Below are positions 1 through 7,864 of a stretch of DNA of 32,406 nucleotides, in pieces. Position 1 is the stretch's first letter; each line of letters starts with the position of its first letter. The position numbers and the translations under genes are program-made. The DNA is taken from contig JAEPON010000025.1 in NCBI GenBank assembly GCA_017642895.1, positions 1-32,406 on the forward strand. Direction: 5' to 3'. Origin of the DNA: Roseitalea sp. Lineage in GTDB: Bacteria > Pseudomonadota > Alphaproteobacteria > Rhizobiales > Rhizobiaceae. A model generated the notes under the pieces. That model was not told the origin of the DNA, searched no databases, and saw nothing but the letters and a program-made list of their open reading frames with translations.

Positions 1-2
1 CT

Positions 3-107
3 GCGGCACGGCTGCGCCACATCGCAGGCACGCAATGGTCGACAAGACGATACATGAACATGATCCCGTTATTCGCAGAGCAAAACCAAGGAGCCGCCGT
101 CGCGTGA
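3..107 (+). CDS. IS256-family transposase, C-terminal 34 residues (partial)
   Basis: This open frame enters from outside the window and ends at a TGA at 105-107. The visible peptide contains ARLRHIAGTQWSTRRYMNM, which I recognise as the conserved tail of IS256/MULE-type transposases, where a basic segment followed by GTxW(S/G)xRRYxxM closes the protein. The DDE catalytic residues would lie upstream, outside the window. The terminal repeat starts ten bases after the stop, which is normal IS256 layout. Recognition is from memory of the family, not from a search. Confidence 0.6.
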   Translation, partial: AARLRHIAGTQWSTRRYMNMIPLFAEQNQGAAVA

Positions 108-116
108 AAACCCAAA

Positions 117-140
117 GTGCGAAAGAATCTGGACACTACC
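117..140 (-). repeat. IS256-family terminal inverted repeat (right end of left IS)
   Basis: Reading from 140 down to 117, this 24-base end begins GGTAGTGTCCAGA and finishes CTTTCGCAC. The other IS end in the window (32266-32289) begins GATAACGTACAGA and finishes CTTTCGCAC. The GATAA-like outer end resembles the ends of IS256 itself. The two ends are therefore from the same or a closely related element. Confidence 0.65.
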
Positions 141-330
141 CATTCCTCGGAAGGCCGACCGCGCAGGAGGCATGGGCCGTGTCCCATGGCTGAACCCAAG
201 GCAGCCGCCCCGCCTCCATCTCGGCGACGATCCGGTCGGTCACCTCCTGATAGAGATCGCCGCGCACCGTCTTCGGGCGTGCTGCGCCTGCCTTCGATCC
301 GCGTGAACGCTTCCGCTTGTCAGTCGCCAT
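136..330 (-). pseudogene. ardC: ArdC-like antirestriction protein, N-terminal fragment cut by IS
   Basis: The ATG at 330 has a strong Shine-Dalgarno (AAGGAGG about 8 bases upstream). The 64-residue product has a basic N-terminus, then DLYQEVTDRIVAEMEAG and LPWVQPW, the hallmark of the N-terminal ssDNA-binding domain of ArdC (DUF1738 family). ArdC proteins of plasmids and integrative elements are about 300 residues. Here the frame follows the family to LPRN and then enters the IS end at 140/141, where a TAG (136-138) stops it at once, so the metallopeptidase-like C-terminal domain is missing. ArdC protects incoming conjugative DNA from restriction, so this remnant points to a plasmid or ICE origin. 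The fragment itself is unlikely to work. A longer in-frame extension to 579 lacks family similarity. Confidence 0.75.
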
Positions 331-716
331 GACCGGCCCTCCTTGATCAGGTCCGCCGCCATGCGCACCCCGGTAAGCGGGGTGGGCGGCGACCACGAGG
401 GCGTGGCCCGCGCGAAGCGCCGGGCCGCATCCGCTCGGCCCATCGAATCGGAAGCACCAAGAGCAAGCGGGCCGGAAGGAGGAACGACTGGAGGACCCGG
501 CCATGGCCGGGTTGCGGGCCGGCAGCGCGGGCCTAAACCCGAGAGCCGCCCACACCGCGCAACCGGGTGCAGCCAACAAAGAGAAAAGCCGCTGACGTCA
601 GTCAGCAACCATCGGGCAAGCGGAGCGCGCAGGCGCAAGGGATGGATGCCGGATGGCCGAAACCGGATGCGACCCAAGCGCAGGCCGGGTTCGGTTCACG
701 ACAGCCCGGTCCGCCG
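331..716. other. GC-rich stretch without a convincing gene
   Basis: This is the region upstream of the ardC fragment. Several overlapping open frames cross it on both strands, but they are low-complexity, Arg/Ala/Pro-rich translations of GC-rich DNA and resemble nothing I know. The base composition is visibly higher in G+C than the AT-rich stretch at 1320-1440, which suggests a boundary between plasmid backbone and the catabolic insert near 716. It probably holds the ardC promoter. I see no terminator or repeat. Confidence 0.5.
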
Positions 717-1313
717 TCAGGCGGATGCGCCCCGCCTTTCGATGTCTTTCTGGGCTTCCCAATGCAGCATCAACTCTTTCTGGGTGACAGCATCGTTGGA
801 GTTGGCAGCCCATTCGTACAATAACGCACGAAGGGAAATCGGCGGCACACCATATTGATTGAGCCGGTCAATAGCAGGCTTTTGATTAGCTCTATCCATC
901 GCCGGCGTAAGGTCGGTAATCAGATGCGCGTTGAAACCCAAGGCAAGCGCTTCAAGCGCGGTAGCTGAAACGACATCGTCCAACCAAAACCCACACACAA
1001 ACAGCTGCGCCCGCATCTCCTGACGCATCGCCTTCAGGAGTTGCTCGTTCGTCCACACTGCGCGACCTGGTTCGACCGCAAAAACACGCGGCTTGTTTTG
1101 TTCGCAAGGTGTAGACAGCCAGTTGTCACGACGGCGACCGGCGCTCGAAACAACAAAATAGCGCGGCACGCGAGCCGCATCCGCCGCCAGAGACAAAAGC
1201 CGAAATTGCTGCACAATCTTCTCACTCAGAGTATCTTCGAACTCGCCAAGGTATTTCGGAACAGGATCGATCAAAAGCAATTGCGAATTTTCCGGGATGG
1301 CCAGCAAAGACAT
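717..1313 (-). CDS. Isochorismatase-like (cysteine hydrolase fold) protein without the catalytic cysteine
   Basis: This 198-residue protein has the isochorismatase-like layout: a first strand with the conserved Asp (LLLIDPVPKY, Asp16), a central strand with basic residues (about 75-85), and the helix-capping segment CGFWLDDVVSATALEAL (107-123) followed by AHLITDL. In active members (nicotinamidases, N-carbamoylsarcosine amidases, YcaC-like hydrolases) the last motif reads GxxTDxCVxxTA. Aligning on the Gly and the TA puts Val114 where the nucleophilic Cys should be. Cys107 is just before the Gly, not at the nucleophile position. The usual Lys is also not obvious. It may be a pseudoenzyme or binding protein. 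The AT-rich 129-bp gap upstream probably holds its own promoter, and AGAGAG lies before the ATG. Its link to the catabolic array is unclear. Confidence 0.65.
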   Translation of the reverse strand: MSLLAIPENSQLLLIDPVPKYLGEFEDTLSEKIVQQFRLLSLAADAARVPRYFVVSSAGRRRDNWLSTPCEQNKPRVFAVEPGRAVWTNEQLLKAMRQEMRAQLFVCGFWLDDVVSATALEALALGFNAHLITDLTPAMDRANQKPAIDRLNQYGVPPISLRALLYEWAANSNDAVTQKELMLHWEAQKDIERRGASA

Positions 1314-1442
1314 TTGATCTCTCTTTTGACATGTCGTCTATTTTTGTTCACATAATAATTTGAATAGCTAATATATCTATTTATCACGGCGATAGTAGCG
1401 AGATTTTCTCAGTATATTTGAATTTGGGAATGAAGAAGAATC

Positions 1443-2798
1443 CTATTCGATATCGAGCTTTGATTGTGCTAATTTTTCACTATCGCGATACGCAGGCAAA
1501 TCTGTTTCAAAGCCCACCGCAATTGCGCGAAAATCATTCACATTGGTTCCGGTTGGTCCGGTTACGTGCAGCGCACCGATGGCCTCAAAAGGCGTGAGCG
1601 CGTCATTGTTCGCAAGTGCACGGTACGGATCAATTTTCTTCGACCGTAGTTGGGAAACGGTACTGCCTGAGCAAAAAACACCGGCGTTCGAGCCCATGCC
1701 ATCAATGCCATCGGTATCGGCCACCAGCCCATGAACATCTTTTAGACCGGCGATCTCGATTGCAAAGCCGAGTGCAAACTCTGCATTGCGCCCACCCCGC
1801 CCATCACCGGTTACGGTAACCGTCGTCTCACCGCCCGACAGCAAAATGCTTGGCACAGGCAGCGGCTGATTGTAGTTTATCATCTGTCGAACGATGCCAC
1901 CGTGGACCTTACCTGCTTCACGCGCCTCTCCTTGTATGCAGTCCGACAGGATATGCGCCGCAAGACCCTTCGACCGGGCATGTTTGGCCGCGGCCTCGAG
2001 AGAACACTGCGCACTACCAACAATTGTGTGGCGAGCGGCACTTAACTCTGCGTCAAATGGAGACGGCGTTTTGCTCTGCGGCACCTTGAGCCAGTTGATC
2101 GCTTCTTCAGGCAGTTCGAGCTGGTATCTTTCAACAATTCTCAGGGCATCAATTTCGTTGCTTTCATCTGCTATTGTTGGCCCCGACGCCACGCAGTGCG
2201 GTAGATCACCCGGGATGTCCGACAAAATCAAGGAAACTGTTTTGGCGGGAAATGCTGCTTGTGCGAGCCTGCCGCCCTTAATGAGCGAAAACTGTTTCCG
2301 AACGCAGTTCATTTCCGAAATTGTTGCGCCGGAACTTAGCAATTGCTGATGTATGATCCGTTTCGTCTCAAACGAAATCTCGGGCGGCGGAAGCGACAAA
2401 AGCGCCGAACCACCGCCAGAAAGCAAAGCGATCATCTGGTCGTCCGAACCAAGTGTTTCCGCAATCCCGAGAATCCGCCTTGCGGCGTCCAAGCTCGCCT
2501 TGTTTGGCACAGGGTGTGCCGCTCTCAACAGCTCGATCCGACCGCAGTGTTCTTTGACCTCTTTTACCCCTTCAGGCGCGACGACCAATCCTTCCAAGGC
2601 GCCATGCCCTGCCGCCATCCAGGCTGCTTCGAATGCTTTGGCCATTGTGGCGGCAGCTTTTCCGGCACCGACGACAAATGTCCTACCCTTGACCGGTTCG
2701 GGAAGATGCTGCGACATAAATCTCGACGGATTTGCGGCCTGTACTGCGAAATCGTAGAGATCGCTTAGAAACTCCTTCGGCTCTGTTAATCGGAGCAT
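1443..2798 (-). CDS. Glycerate 2-kinase / TtuD-GckA type (DUF4147 + MOFRL)
   Basis: This 451-residue protein belongs to the class II glycerate kinase family, long annotated as hydroxypyruvate reductase TtuD. It has the N-terminal glycine-rich FVVGAGKAAATMAKAFE (about 41-57), the nucleotide-binding LLSGGGSALLSLP, the NCVRKQFSLIKGGRLA and LILSDIPGD motifs, and a C-terminal MOFRL domain with ILLSGGETTVTV, GRGGRNAEFALG and DTDGIDGMG. The family phosphorylates D-glycerate, usually to 2-phosphoglycerate, feeding lower glycolysis. It is the last gene of the array, four bases after the aldehyde dehydrogenase stop, so it is co-transcribed and probably consumes the glycerate made upstream. No obvious strong ribosome site precedes the ATG; translation may be coupled. 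Confidence 0.88.
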   Translation of the reverse strand: MLRLTEPKEFLSDLYDFAVQAANPSRFMSQHLPEPVKGRTFVVGAGKAAATMAKAFEAAWMAAGHGALEGLVVAPEGVKEVKEHCGRIELLRAAHPVPNKASLDAARRILGIAETLGSDDQMIALLSGGGSALLSLPPPEISFETKRIIHQQLLSSGATISEMNCVRKQFSLIKGGRLAQAAFPAKTVSLILSDIPGDLPHCVASGPTIADESNEIDALRIVERYQLELPEEAINWLKVPQSKTPSPFDAELSAARHTIVGSAQCSLEAAAKHARSKGLAAHILSDCIQGEAREAGKVHGGIVRQMINYNQPLPVPSILLSGGETTVTVTGDGRGGRNAEFALGFAIEIAGLKDVHGLVADTDGIDGMGSNAGVFCSGSTVSQLRSKKIDPYRALANNDALTPFEAIGALHVTGPTGTNVNDFRAIAVGFETDLPAYRDSEKLAQSKLDIE

Positions 2799-2802
2799 CT
2801 CG

Positions 2803-4293
2803 TCAGCTTACCCAATGATTGCGCTTGCCAAGTTCGATATGGATCGACTTTACTTCAGTGTACTCCTCCACTCCGTAAACGCCGGTCTCACGACCATTGC
2901 CCGACTGCTTGAACCCGCCGATCGGAAGTTCCGGCCCGCCCGAAATCGTAGTGTTAACCCATGTGCGGCCTGCTTGAACACGACGCATCGTCTCCACAGC
3001 TTTATCGATGTCGGATGTCCAGATACTCGCCGAAAGGCCAAAAATGTTGTCGTTGGCGATGCCGATGGCCTCGTCGATCGTTTCAAATTCAATCATCGCA
3101 AGAACCGGGCCAAAGATTTCCTCCCGCGCTACCACCATGTCGTTGCGGACATTTGTCAGCAGTGTCGGTTCGACAAACCGGCCTGCATGGGCTTCCAGCG
3201 ACTTCCCGCCGCAAGAAAGAACCGCCCCTTCATTCAAGCCGGTCTGCACATAACCCAGAATCTTCGCTTGATGCTCGTCGGTGACGATGGCGCCAAGTTG
3301 TGTCTCGGGATCCAGAACATCGCCGGTTCTCACACGGGAGAGTTTTTCAATCAGGAGCTTTTCAAACTCCCGAGCAACCGTTTTCTCGACAATCAAGCGG
3401 CTGCCACTGACACAGCATTGCCCGGCATTGAAGCACAGACCGAAGGCAACACCGTCTGCGGCATCTTCCAGATTAGCGTCGGCGTAAACGATCTGCGGGT
3501 TCTTGCCGCCAAGCTCCAGACTCAGCTTTTTGAAGTTGGAAGCGGAAGCCAGCAAGACGCGCCGGCCAACGTCGATCGAACCGGTGAAAGACAGCACGTC
3601 GATGTCGACATGCTCGATCATGGCCTGCCCAACTTCGGAGCCGGAACCCGGCACGACGTTGAAAACACCGTCGGGAAGACCGGACTCAGTTAATATCTCG
3701 GCCATCATAAGCGTGGACGCCGACGTGACCTCGGCGGGTTTTGCTACAATCGTGCACCCGGCCGCAAGCATGTAGGGAATGCGCTCCGCCAGAATAATGA
3801 ACGGAAAGTTCCACGGTGTTATAAGCCCGATCACTCCGATCGGTTGACGCGTGACAAGACCAAACATCTTGTCCCCGAGGTTGTTGAAAGCCTCGCCTGA
3901 TAGGGTGCGGGCAACGCCTGCCGCGTACTCGTAGTGGCCGGCGGCAGCTTCGATCTCACCGCGGCATTGGGAAATGGCTTTGCCCGTTTCCAAAGTCTCC
4001 CAATAGGCGAGCTCGTCGAGTTTATCTCTGATGCCTGTCGCCGCCCTCAACAGCACGGCTGCGCGCTCTGCACCCGAGACAGTTGACCAAGTCTTGGCGT
4101 TGAAGGCGCGACGCGCCACAGCAACGGCGTGATCGAGGTCTTCTTTCGTACATCTGACCGTCCGTGTCACCGGCACGTCGTGCCCGGGGCTCAGACGCTC
4201 ACTTTGACCGCGGCTGCCTCGATCAATCCATTTGCCGTCGACAAAGAAATCGAATTCTCGAACAGTCGAGGGGAGTTTCGTGAAGTCCTGCAT
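2803..4293 (-). CDS. NAD(P)+-dependent aldehyde dehydrogenase
   Basis: This 496-residue ALDH-superfamily enzyme is full length. Visible motifs are TPWNFP with the oxyanion Asn162, AKPAE for cofactor, FTGSIDVGRR (about 237-245), general-base Glu260 in LELGGKNPQ, and the nucleophile Cys294 in FNAGQCCVSGSR. The C-terminal segment with GGFKQSGNGRETG is normal. Sequence style is of the betaine/succinate-semialdehyde/lactaldehyde group, and the exact aldehyde cannot be read. In this operon a short hydroxyaldehyde such as glyceraldehyde, giving glycerate for the kinase downstream, fits best (inference). The ATG at 4293 has AGGA about eight bases upstream and lies 27 bases after the GMC gene. Confidence 0.9.
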   Translation of the reverse strand: MQDFTKLPSTVREFDFFVDGKWIDRGSRGQSERLSPGHDVPVTRTVRCTKEDLDHAVAVARRAFNAKTWSTVSGAERAAVLLRAATGIRDKLDELAYWETLETGKAISQCRGEIEAAAGHYEYAAGVARTLSGEAFNNLGDKMFGLVTRQPIGVIGLITPWNFPFIILAERIPYMLAAGCTIVAKPAEVTSASTLMMAEILTESGLPDGVFNVVPGSGSEVGQAMIEHVDIDVLSFTGSIDVGRRVLLASASNFKKLSLELGGKNPQIVYADANLEDAADGVAFGLCFNAGQCCVSGSRLIVEKTVAREFEKLLIEKLSRVRTGDVLDPETQLGAIVTDEHQAKILGYVQTGLNEGAVLSCGGKSLEAHAGRFVEPTLLTNVRNDMVVAREEIFGPVLAMIEFETIDEAIGIANDNIFGLSASIWTSDIDKAVETMRRVQAGRTWVNTTISGGPELPIGGFKQSGNGRETGVYGVEEYTEVKSIHIELGKRNHWVS

Positions 4294-4320
4294 GGTCTTT
4301 TCCTGTCTTGGGTACCGGCC

Positions 4321-5970
4321 TCAGGAGGCCAAACCGCGATCGATGCGGAGCGTGGATTGCGTTTCGCGGCCAGCGGCGTCCGATTGCTTCACCAATTCCG
4401 CGCCTTTCTCGCCAATCATGATTGTCGGAGCGTTGGTGTTCCCGCTTGTAAGGACGGGCATGATCGATGAATCGATGACCCTCAGACTATCGATGCCATG
4501 TACGCGCAGCTCCGCATCGACCACCGACATATCGTCCTGGCCCATCCTGCAGGTGCCCACCGGATGATAGTCGCAACACGCATACTGCCGCACGTAAGCC
4601 ATCAGGTCCTCGTCGGTTTGCGCGCGCTTGCCTGGTAAGCGCTCATCCGCAATCAAATCTGTGATGGCAGATTGGGAGAGAATCTCGCGAATGACACGTA
4701 TGGATTCGAGTGCTTTCGATCGATCCACCTCTTCCGCCAGATAGTTTGGATCGACGACGGGCTGGTCCGCGGGATCGGAAGAGCGAAGTTCTACCGATCC
4801 GCGCGACTGGGGTCGCAGGAACGTTGAATTCACGGTGAACCCGTGACCATCGATTGTCGATTGACCGCCACGTACGACGGTAGCAGGCGCGACGTGGATC
4901 TGCAGATCGGGTCGCTCTGCCCCTTCACCCTTGTGGAACCCGCCACCTTCTACGATCACTGACGCGGCTGGACCGGACCGTCGCAATAGCCAGCGAACAC
5001 CGTGCAGCGCAGCCCAAGGTAACTTGTCCTGTCCATCATAGCTAATCCGATCTTTCGTCTGGACGTGGACATTGACGTTCAGGTGGTCGTGCAGGTTCTT
5101 TCCAACGCCCTTCAAATCGTGTTTTGGCGGTATCCCGACTTTGGACAGAGCGTCAGCGTTGCCTATGCCCGACAACATGAGGAGCCGGGGTGAGTTGATC
5201 GCACCGCTTGAAATGAGGACTTCTCGGTCCGCCTGAAAAACCGTTTCTGAATTACCATTCGACGTTCGCACTCCGACGGCACGGCCATCCTCCAACATAA
5301 TGGATATGACGGGGGCGCCAGTGCGTATCGTCAGGTTAGGACGGGACTTTATCGGATTGAGAAACGAAACCGCAGTTGACCGGCGTCGTCCGTGCCGGCA
5401 ATTGACCTGATAGAAGCCGGTGCCATACATCGTCTCGCCGTTGAAGTCGGAGTTTCTGGGCAGGCCATACTGATGCGTTGCCTCGACGAAGGCTCGACTG
5501 ATTTCATGCGGCGAGACCTGGTCAGAGACCCAAAGCGGTCCGCCCTTTCCATGATAGGGTTCGCCCAACCGATCATTGTCTTCGGATTTCTTGAAATAGG
5601 GTAGAACGTCTTCATAGGACCATCCCCTGTTCCCCAACGTCGCCCAATGGTCATAATCCTCTTTCTGACACCGGATATAGATCATTGCGTTGATCGAACT
5701 CGACCCCCCCAGGGTTTTCCCTTGAGGATACCAGACCTCACGATTGTCCAGGTGCTTTTGAGGAGCGGTGAAAAAGCGCCAGTTCACACCTGGACCAAAC
5801 AGCTTGCCCAGACCGCCCGGGATATGAATAAACGGGTTCCAGTCACGACTACCTGCCTCCAGCAGGAGCACTTTCACATCGGGGTCCTCAGACAGACGGT
5901 TGGCCAAGACGCATCCGGCGGAGCCGGCACCAACGATGATGTAATCCCAGTTTGATAACGGCGCGCCCAT
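4321..5970 (-). CDS. GMC-family FAD-dependent alcohol/polyol dehydrogenase (copy 1)
   Basis: I place the start at the ATG at 5970 (549 residues), seven bases after the enoyl-CoA hydratase stop and behind AAGGAAG. The frame stays open 38 codons further upstream, but those lie in the neighbouring gene. The N-terminus binds FAD (IIVGAGSAGCVLANRLSE, then VLLLEAG), and GKTLGGSSSINAMIY is GMC signature 1. The C-terminus has the catalytic pair, His469 in HPVGTCRMG and Asn513 in SGNTNAPTIM. The family (choline, alkanol, sorbose and PEG dehydrogenases) oxidises primary or secondary alcohols, usually passing electrons to quinone. Substrate is not readable. It is a paralogue of the GMC gene at 16862. 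The tail after residue 525 is a short, poorly conserved extension. Confidence 0.88.
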   Translation of the reverse strand: MGAPLSNWDYIIVGAGSAGCVLANRLSEDPDVKVLLLEAGSRDWNPFIHIPGGLGKLFGPGVNWRFFTAPQKHLDNREVWYPQGKTLGGSSSINAMIYIRCQKEDYDHWATLGNRGWSYEDVLPYFKKSEDNDRLGEPYHGKGGPLWVSDQVSPHEISRAFVEATHQYGLPRNSDFNGETMYGTGFYQVNCRHGRRRSTAVSFLNPIKSRPNLTIRTGAPVISIMLEDGRAVGVRTSNGNSETVFQADREVLISSGAINSPRLLMLSGIGNADALSKVGIPPKHDLKGVGKNLHDHLNVNVHVQTKDRISYDGQDKLPWAALHGVRWLLRRSGPAASVIVEGGGFHKGEGAERPDLQIHVAPATVVRGGQSTIDGHGFTVNSTFLRPQSRGSVELRSSDPADQPVVDPNYLAEEVDRSKALESIRVIREILSQSAITDLIADERLPGKRAQTDEDLMAYVRQYACCDYHPVGTCRMGQDDMSVVDAELRVHGIDSLRVIDSSIMPVLTSGNTNAPTIMIGEKGAELVKQSDAAGRETQSTLRIDRGLAS

Positions 5971-5977
5971 AGTCCCA

Positions 5978-6784
5978 CTATCTTCCTTTGAACAAGGGTT
6001 GGCGCTTTTCGGAGAAGGCTCTGAGACCTTCCACGCGATCTTCTGTGGCAAACGCCTCAACCGTGAGTTCATGTTCGAAGGCAAGTCCTTCGTTCAACGG
6101 CAGTTCGTAGGCTGCGTTGACGGCCCGTTTTGCAAATGGGGTGATAGCGACGGATTTTTCTGCAATGTTCTTCGCGATTGCAGTTGCACGAGGTATCAGT
6201 TCACCGTCTGGAACGACCTCACTCACTAGCCCCTTTCTCTCAGCCAAGTCCGCGGAGACCATCTCGCCGGTCAGGATCATCTGCATCGCGAACGACTTGC
6301 CCACCAACCGTGGAAGGCGCTGCGTACCGCCGTCACCGGGAAACGAGCCGATTTTTATTTCAGGCGTGCCAAACTGCGCTTTTTCGCTTGCAATAACGAT
6401 GTCGCAGAGCATTGCGAGTTCGAGACCGCCACCCAACGCATACCCGTTAACGGCGGCAATTATTGGTTTTTCGAATTTCTGTATGCCATCCCATGTCTTG
6501 AGCCGGTCGGCATCGGCATACGAGCCCACACCGCGGTCGAGCATGTCCGAAATGTCTGCGCCTGCCGCAAAAGCGCGTCCGTTCCCGGTAACAATGACGC
6601 AGCTCACTGTTTTGCTTTTTTTTGCTTTGATCAAAGCGACAAGCAGCTCTTCCAAGAGCTCCTTGCAAAGCGCGTTGAGCTTGCTAGGTCGGTTGAGCGT
6701 GAGCATCAAAACACCTGGTGCCGGCCGATGCTCCTGCACCAGTTTGTCAGATTGGCGTTTTCTGCTGTTGGTTTTCACGGGCAC
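5978..6784 (-). CDS. Enoyl-CoA hydratase (crotonase superfamily)
   Basis: This is a 268-residue crotonase, a usual family length. The oxyanion-hole segment AFAAGADISDM (71-81) and the GYALGGGLELAMLCD motif (115-129) are intact. Both acid-base glutamates of mammalian enoyl-CoA hydratase have counterparts here, Glu122 (GGGLE) and Glu142 (FGTPEI), so hydratase rather than isomerase chemistry is likely: addition or removal of water at a 2-enoyl-CoA. The PGDGGTQRLPRLVGKS segment follows. The start is a GTG at 6784 with GGAGTGAG upstream; a second GTG two codons on is possible. The gene sits between a DapA-family lyase and a GMC oxidoreductase. With the CoA-transferase and the MaoC protein it implies a CoA-thioester intermediate. 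Confidence 0.88.
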   Translation of the reverse strand: MPVKTNSRKRQSDKLVQEHRPAPGVLMLTLNRPSKLNALCKELLEELLVALIKAKKSKTVSCVIVTGNGRAFAAGADISDMLDRGVGSYADADRLKTWDGIQKFEKPIIAAVNGYALGGGLELAMLCDIVIASEKAQFGTPEIKIGSFPGDGGTQRLPRLVGKSFAMQMILTGEMVSADLAERKGLVSEVVPDGELIPRATAIAKNIAEKSVAITPFAKRAVNAAYELPLNEGLAFEHELTVEAFATEDRVEGLRAFSEKRQPLFKGR

Positions 6785-6823
6785 CTTGACTCACTCCGTC
6801 TATTCAGCGGCCTGTTCTGCGTT

Positions 6824-7786
6824 TTATGCCGCGTTGCGGTAGACATTTGCTGGCGTGAGCCCGGCCTGGTCAATCATATGGCTGATTTTCTCGATTTCGG
6901 AAGGAGTCGGTTTCATCAACGGCGGGCGCACATGCGCTTCCTGCATCTTGCCCAGGATGACCAGCGCCTCTTTCATGCGATTGTGCATGTCGAGCAAAGG
7001 TGCATCATAGAATGCGCGCACAGTTGGGTAGATCCGATCGTTGATCGCTTTTGCGGTGGCAAAGTCCTCAGCCTGGACCGCGCGGAACAGGGCGACCTGG
7101 AGATCTGCAATGACGCTACCGGCACCCGACAAAATCCCTTCAGCTCCCAATGAAAGAGAGCCAAGCAACCAAGCACTGTGTGTCGTCAGTGTTTTGACAG
7201 GCGAATCGAGCGCCTTGAGTTCACGGATTTGTTGCTCATGCTGATTACCATCACCGATCATATCCTTGACTGCCCGGATGGTCGGGTATCGCTCACACAG
7301 TCCTAGCAAGGTCGACAGCGGGTAAGAGAGGTTCGACGCCAGAGGGAACTGGAAAAGAATGATCGGCAAATCCGATGCGTCGGTTATCCGTCCAACATGC
7401 TCAAAGATCATTTCAGGCCGCAGGTGCCCGCCAAGCGTCATGAAGTTGGGTGGGAAAACCAGCAGACAATCCGCCCCTTCTTTCTGGGCGTAGGCTGCAA
7501 GCCGACCCGCTTCCAGGCTGGAATCTGTGTGAATACCAACCACTGTTGCAACCGTGTTCTGCAGCTCTTCCTTCGTCACAACAACGGCGCGGTGCTGCTC
7601 GTCGATCGTCAGGGCGTGAACCTCGGCCGCGTGGCCGTTTATCGCGATGCCGGTTATGCCCTCAACCGAAACGATATCCTGGAGGTGCGAACGATAGGCT
7701 CGTTCGTTGATCTCGAAGTCTGCAGTGAACGGCATAAGACAGGCCGGAATGACGCCGTGTGGTGAGTATGAGTTCTTCTCGCTCAT
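6824..7786 (-). CDS. DapA/N-acetylneuraminate-lyase family aldolase or dehydratase
   Basis: I choose the ATG at 7786 (320 residues) because CGGAGA precedes it. The frame extends 20 codons further without similarity. The protein has the class I (beta/alpha)8 DHDPS-family pattern: GVIPACLMPF at the start, GIAINGHAAEVHALT (about 46-60) in place of the usual GTTGE loop, ADCLLVFPP, and the Schiff-base Lys174 in IRAVKDMIGD. The Tyr of the usual YNxP motif is Phe145 (LFQFP). Members cleave or dehydrate 2-keto acids (dihydrodipicolinate, N-acetylneuraminate, 2-keto-3-deoxygluconate, 5-keto-4-deoxyglucarate). Here, with an aldehyde dehydrogenase and glycerate kinase downstream, cleavage of a 2-keto-3-deoxy acid to pyruvate plus an aldehyde is the best guess. 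It is not biosynthetic dapA. Confidence 0.8.
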   Translation of the reverse strand: MSEKNSYSPHGVIPACLMPFTADFEINERAYRSHLQDIVSVEGITGIAINGHAAEVHALTIDEQHRAVVVTKEELQNTVATVVGIHTDSSLEAGRLAAYAQKEGADCLLVFPPNFMTLGGHLRPEMIFEHVGRITDASDLPIILFQFPLASNLSYPLSTLLGLCERYPTIRAVKDMIGDGNQHEQQIRELKALDSPVKTLTTHSAWLLGSLSLGAEGILSGAGSVIADLQVALFRAVQAEDFATAKAINDRIYPTVRAFYDAPLLDMHNRMKEALVILGKMQEAHVRPPLMKPTPSEIEKISHMIDQAGLTPANVYRNAA

Positions 7787-7815
7787 TGCGGATCTCCGTT
7801 GAATTGAGGTTAATC

Positions 7816-7846
7816 GTGGCGCCCAAGTTTCGGGCTCGCGCGCCAC
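7816..7846 (-). other. Intercistronic stem-loop after the first binding-protein gene
   Basis: The arms GTGGCGC (7816-7822) and GCGCCAC (7840-7846) can pair, with an inner GCCC/GGGC alternative (7821-7824 with 7832-7835). It lies in the gap between the binding-protein stop (7865) and the lyase start (7786). There is no U-run, so it is more likely an RNA-stability or processing hairpin that keeps binding-protein mRNA high than a terminator. Function is inference. Confidence 0.35.
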
Positions 7847-7864
7847 CGGTTCTTGGCGGGCTCG

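Larger units (their letters stand above)
1..140 (+). mobile_element. 3' end of an IS256-family insertion sequence
   Basis: This is the right end of an IS that continues outside the window. It holds a transposase C-terminus (stop at 105-107) followed by a terminal repeat at 117-140. Read inward from the ardC side, the repeat is GGTAGTGTCCAGATTC continuing TTTCGCAC. It matches the terminal repeat at 32266-32289 at about 19 of 24 positions, and the block GACGGCGGCTCCTT just inside it (+ strand complement, about 88-101) matches GACGGAGGCTCCTT at the other end. The element interrupts an ardC-like gene exactly at the 140/141 junction. Confidence 0.7.

Noticed and set aside
136..579. 147-codon minus-strand frame containing the ardC-like segment
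   Set aside because: Only the part from the ATG at 330, behind a strong ribosome site, resembles ArdC. The upstream 83 codons are a read-through of GC-rich DNA.
240..858. Several overlapping open frames on both strands
   Set aside because: Arg/Ala/Pro-rich translations typical of chance frames in GC-rich DNA, no family resemblance and no consistent ribosome sites.
5971..6084. 38-codon N-terminal extension of the GMC gene
   Set aside because: It lies inside the enoyl-CoA hydratase gene. The FAD motif begins just after the ATG at 5970, which has its own ribosome site.
6824..7786. Biosynthetic dapA (lysine pathway)
   Set aside because: Catalytic tyrosine and substrate loop differ, and the gene is part of a catabolic array.
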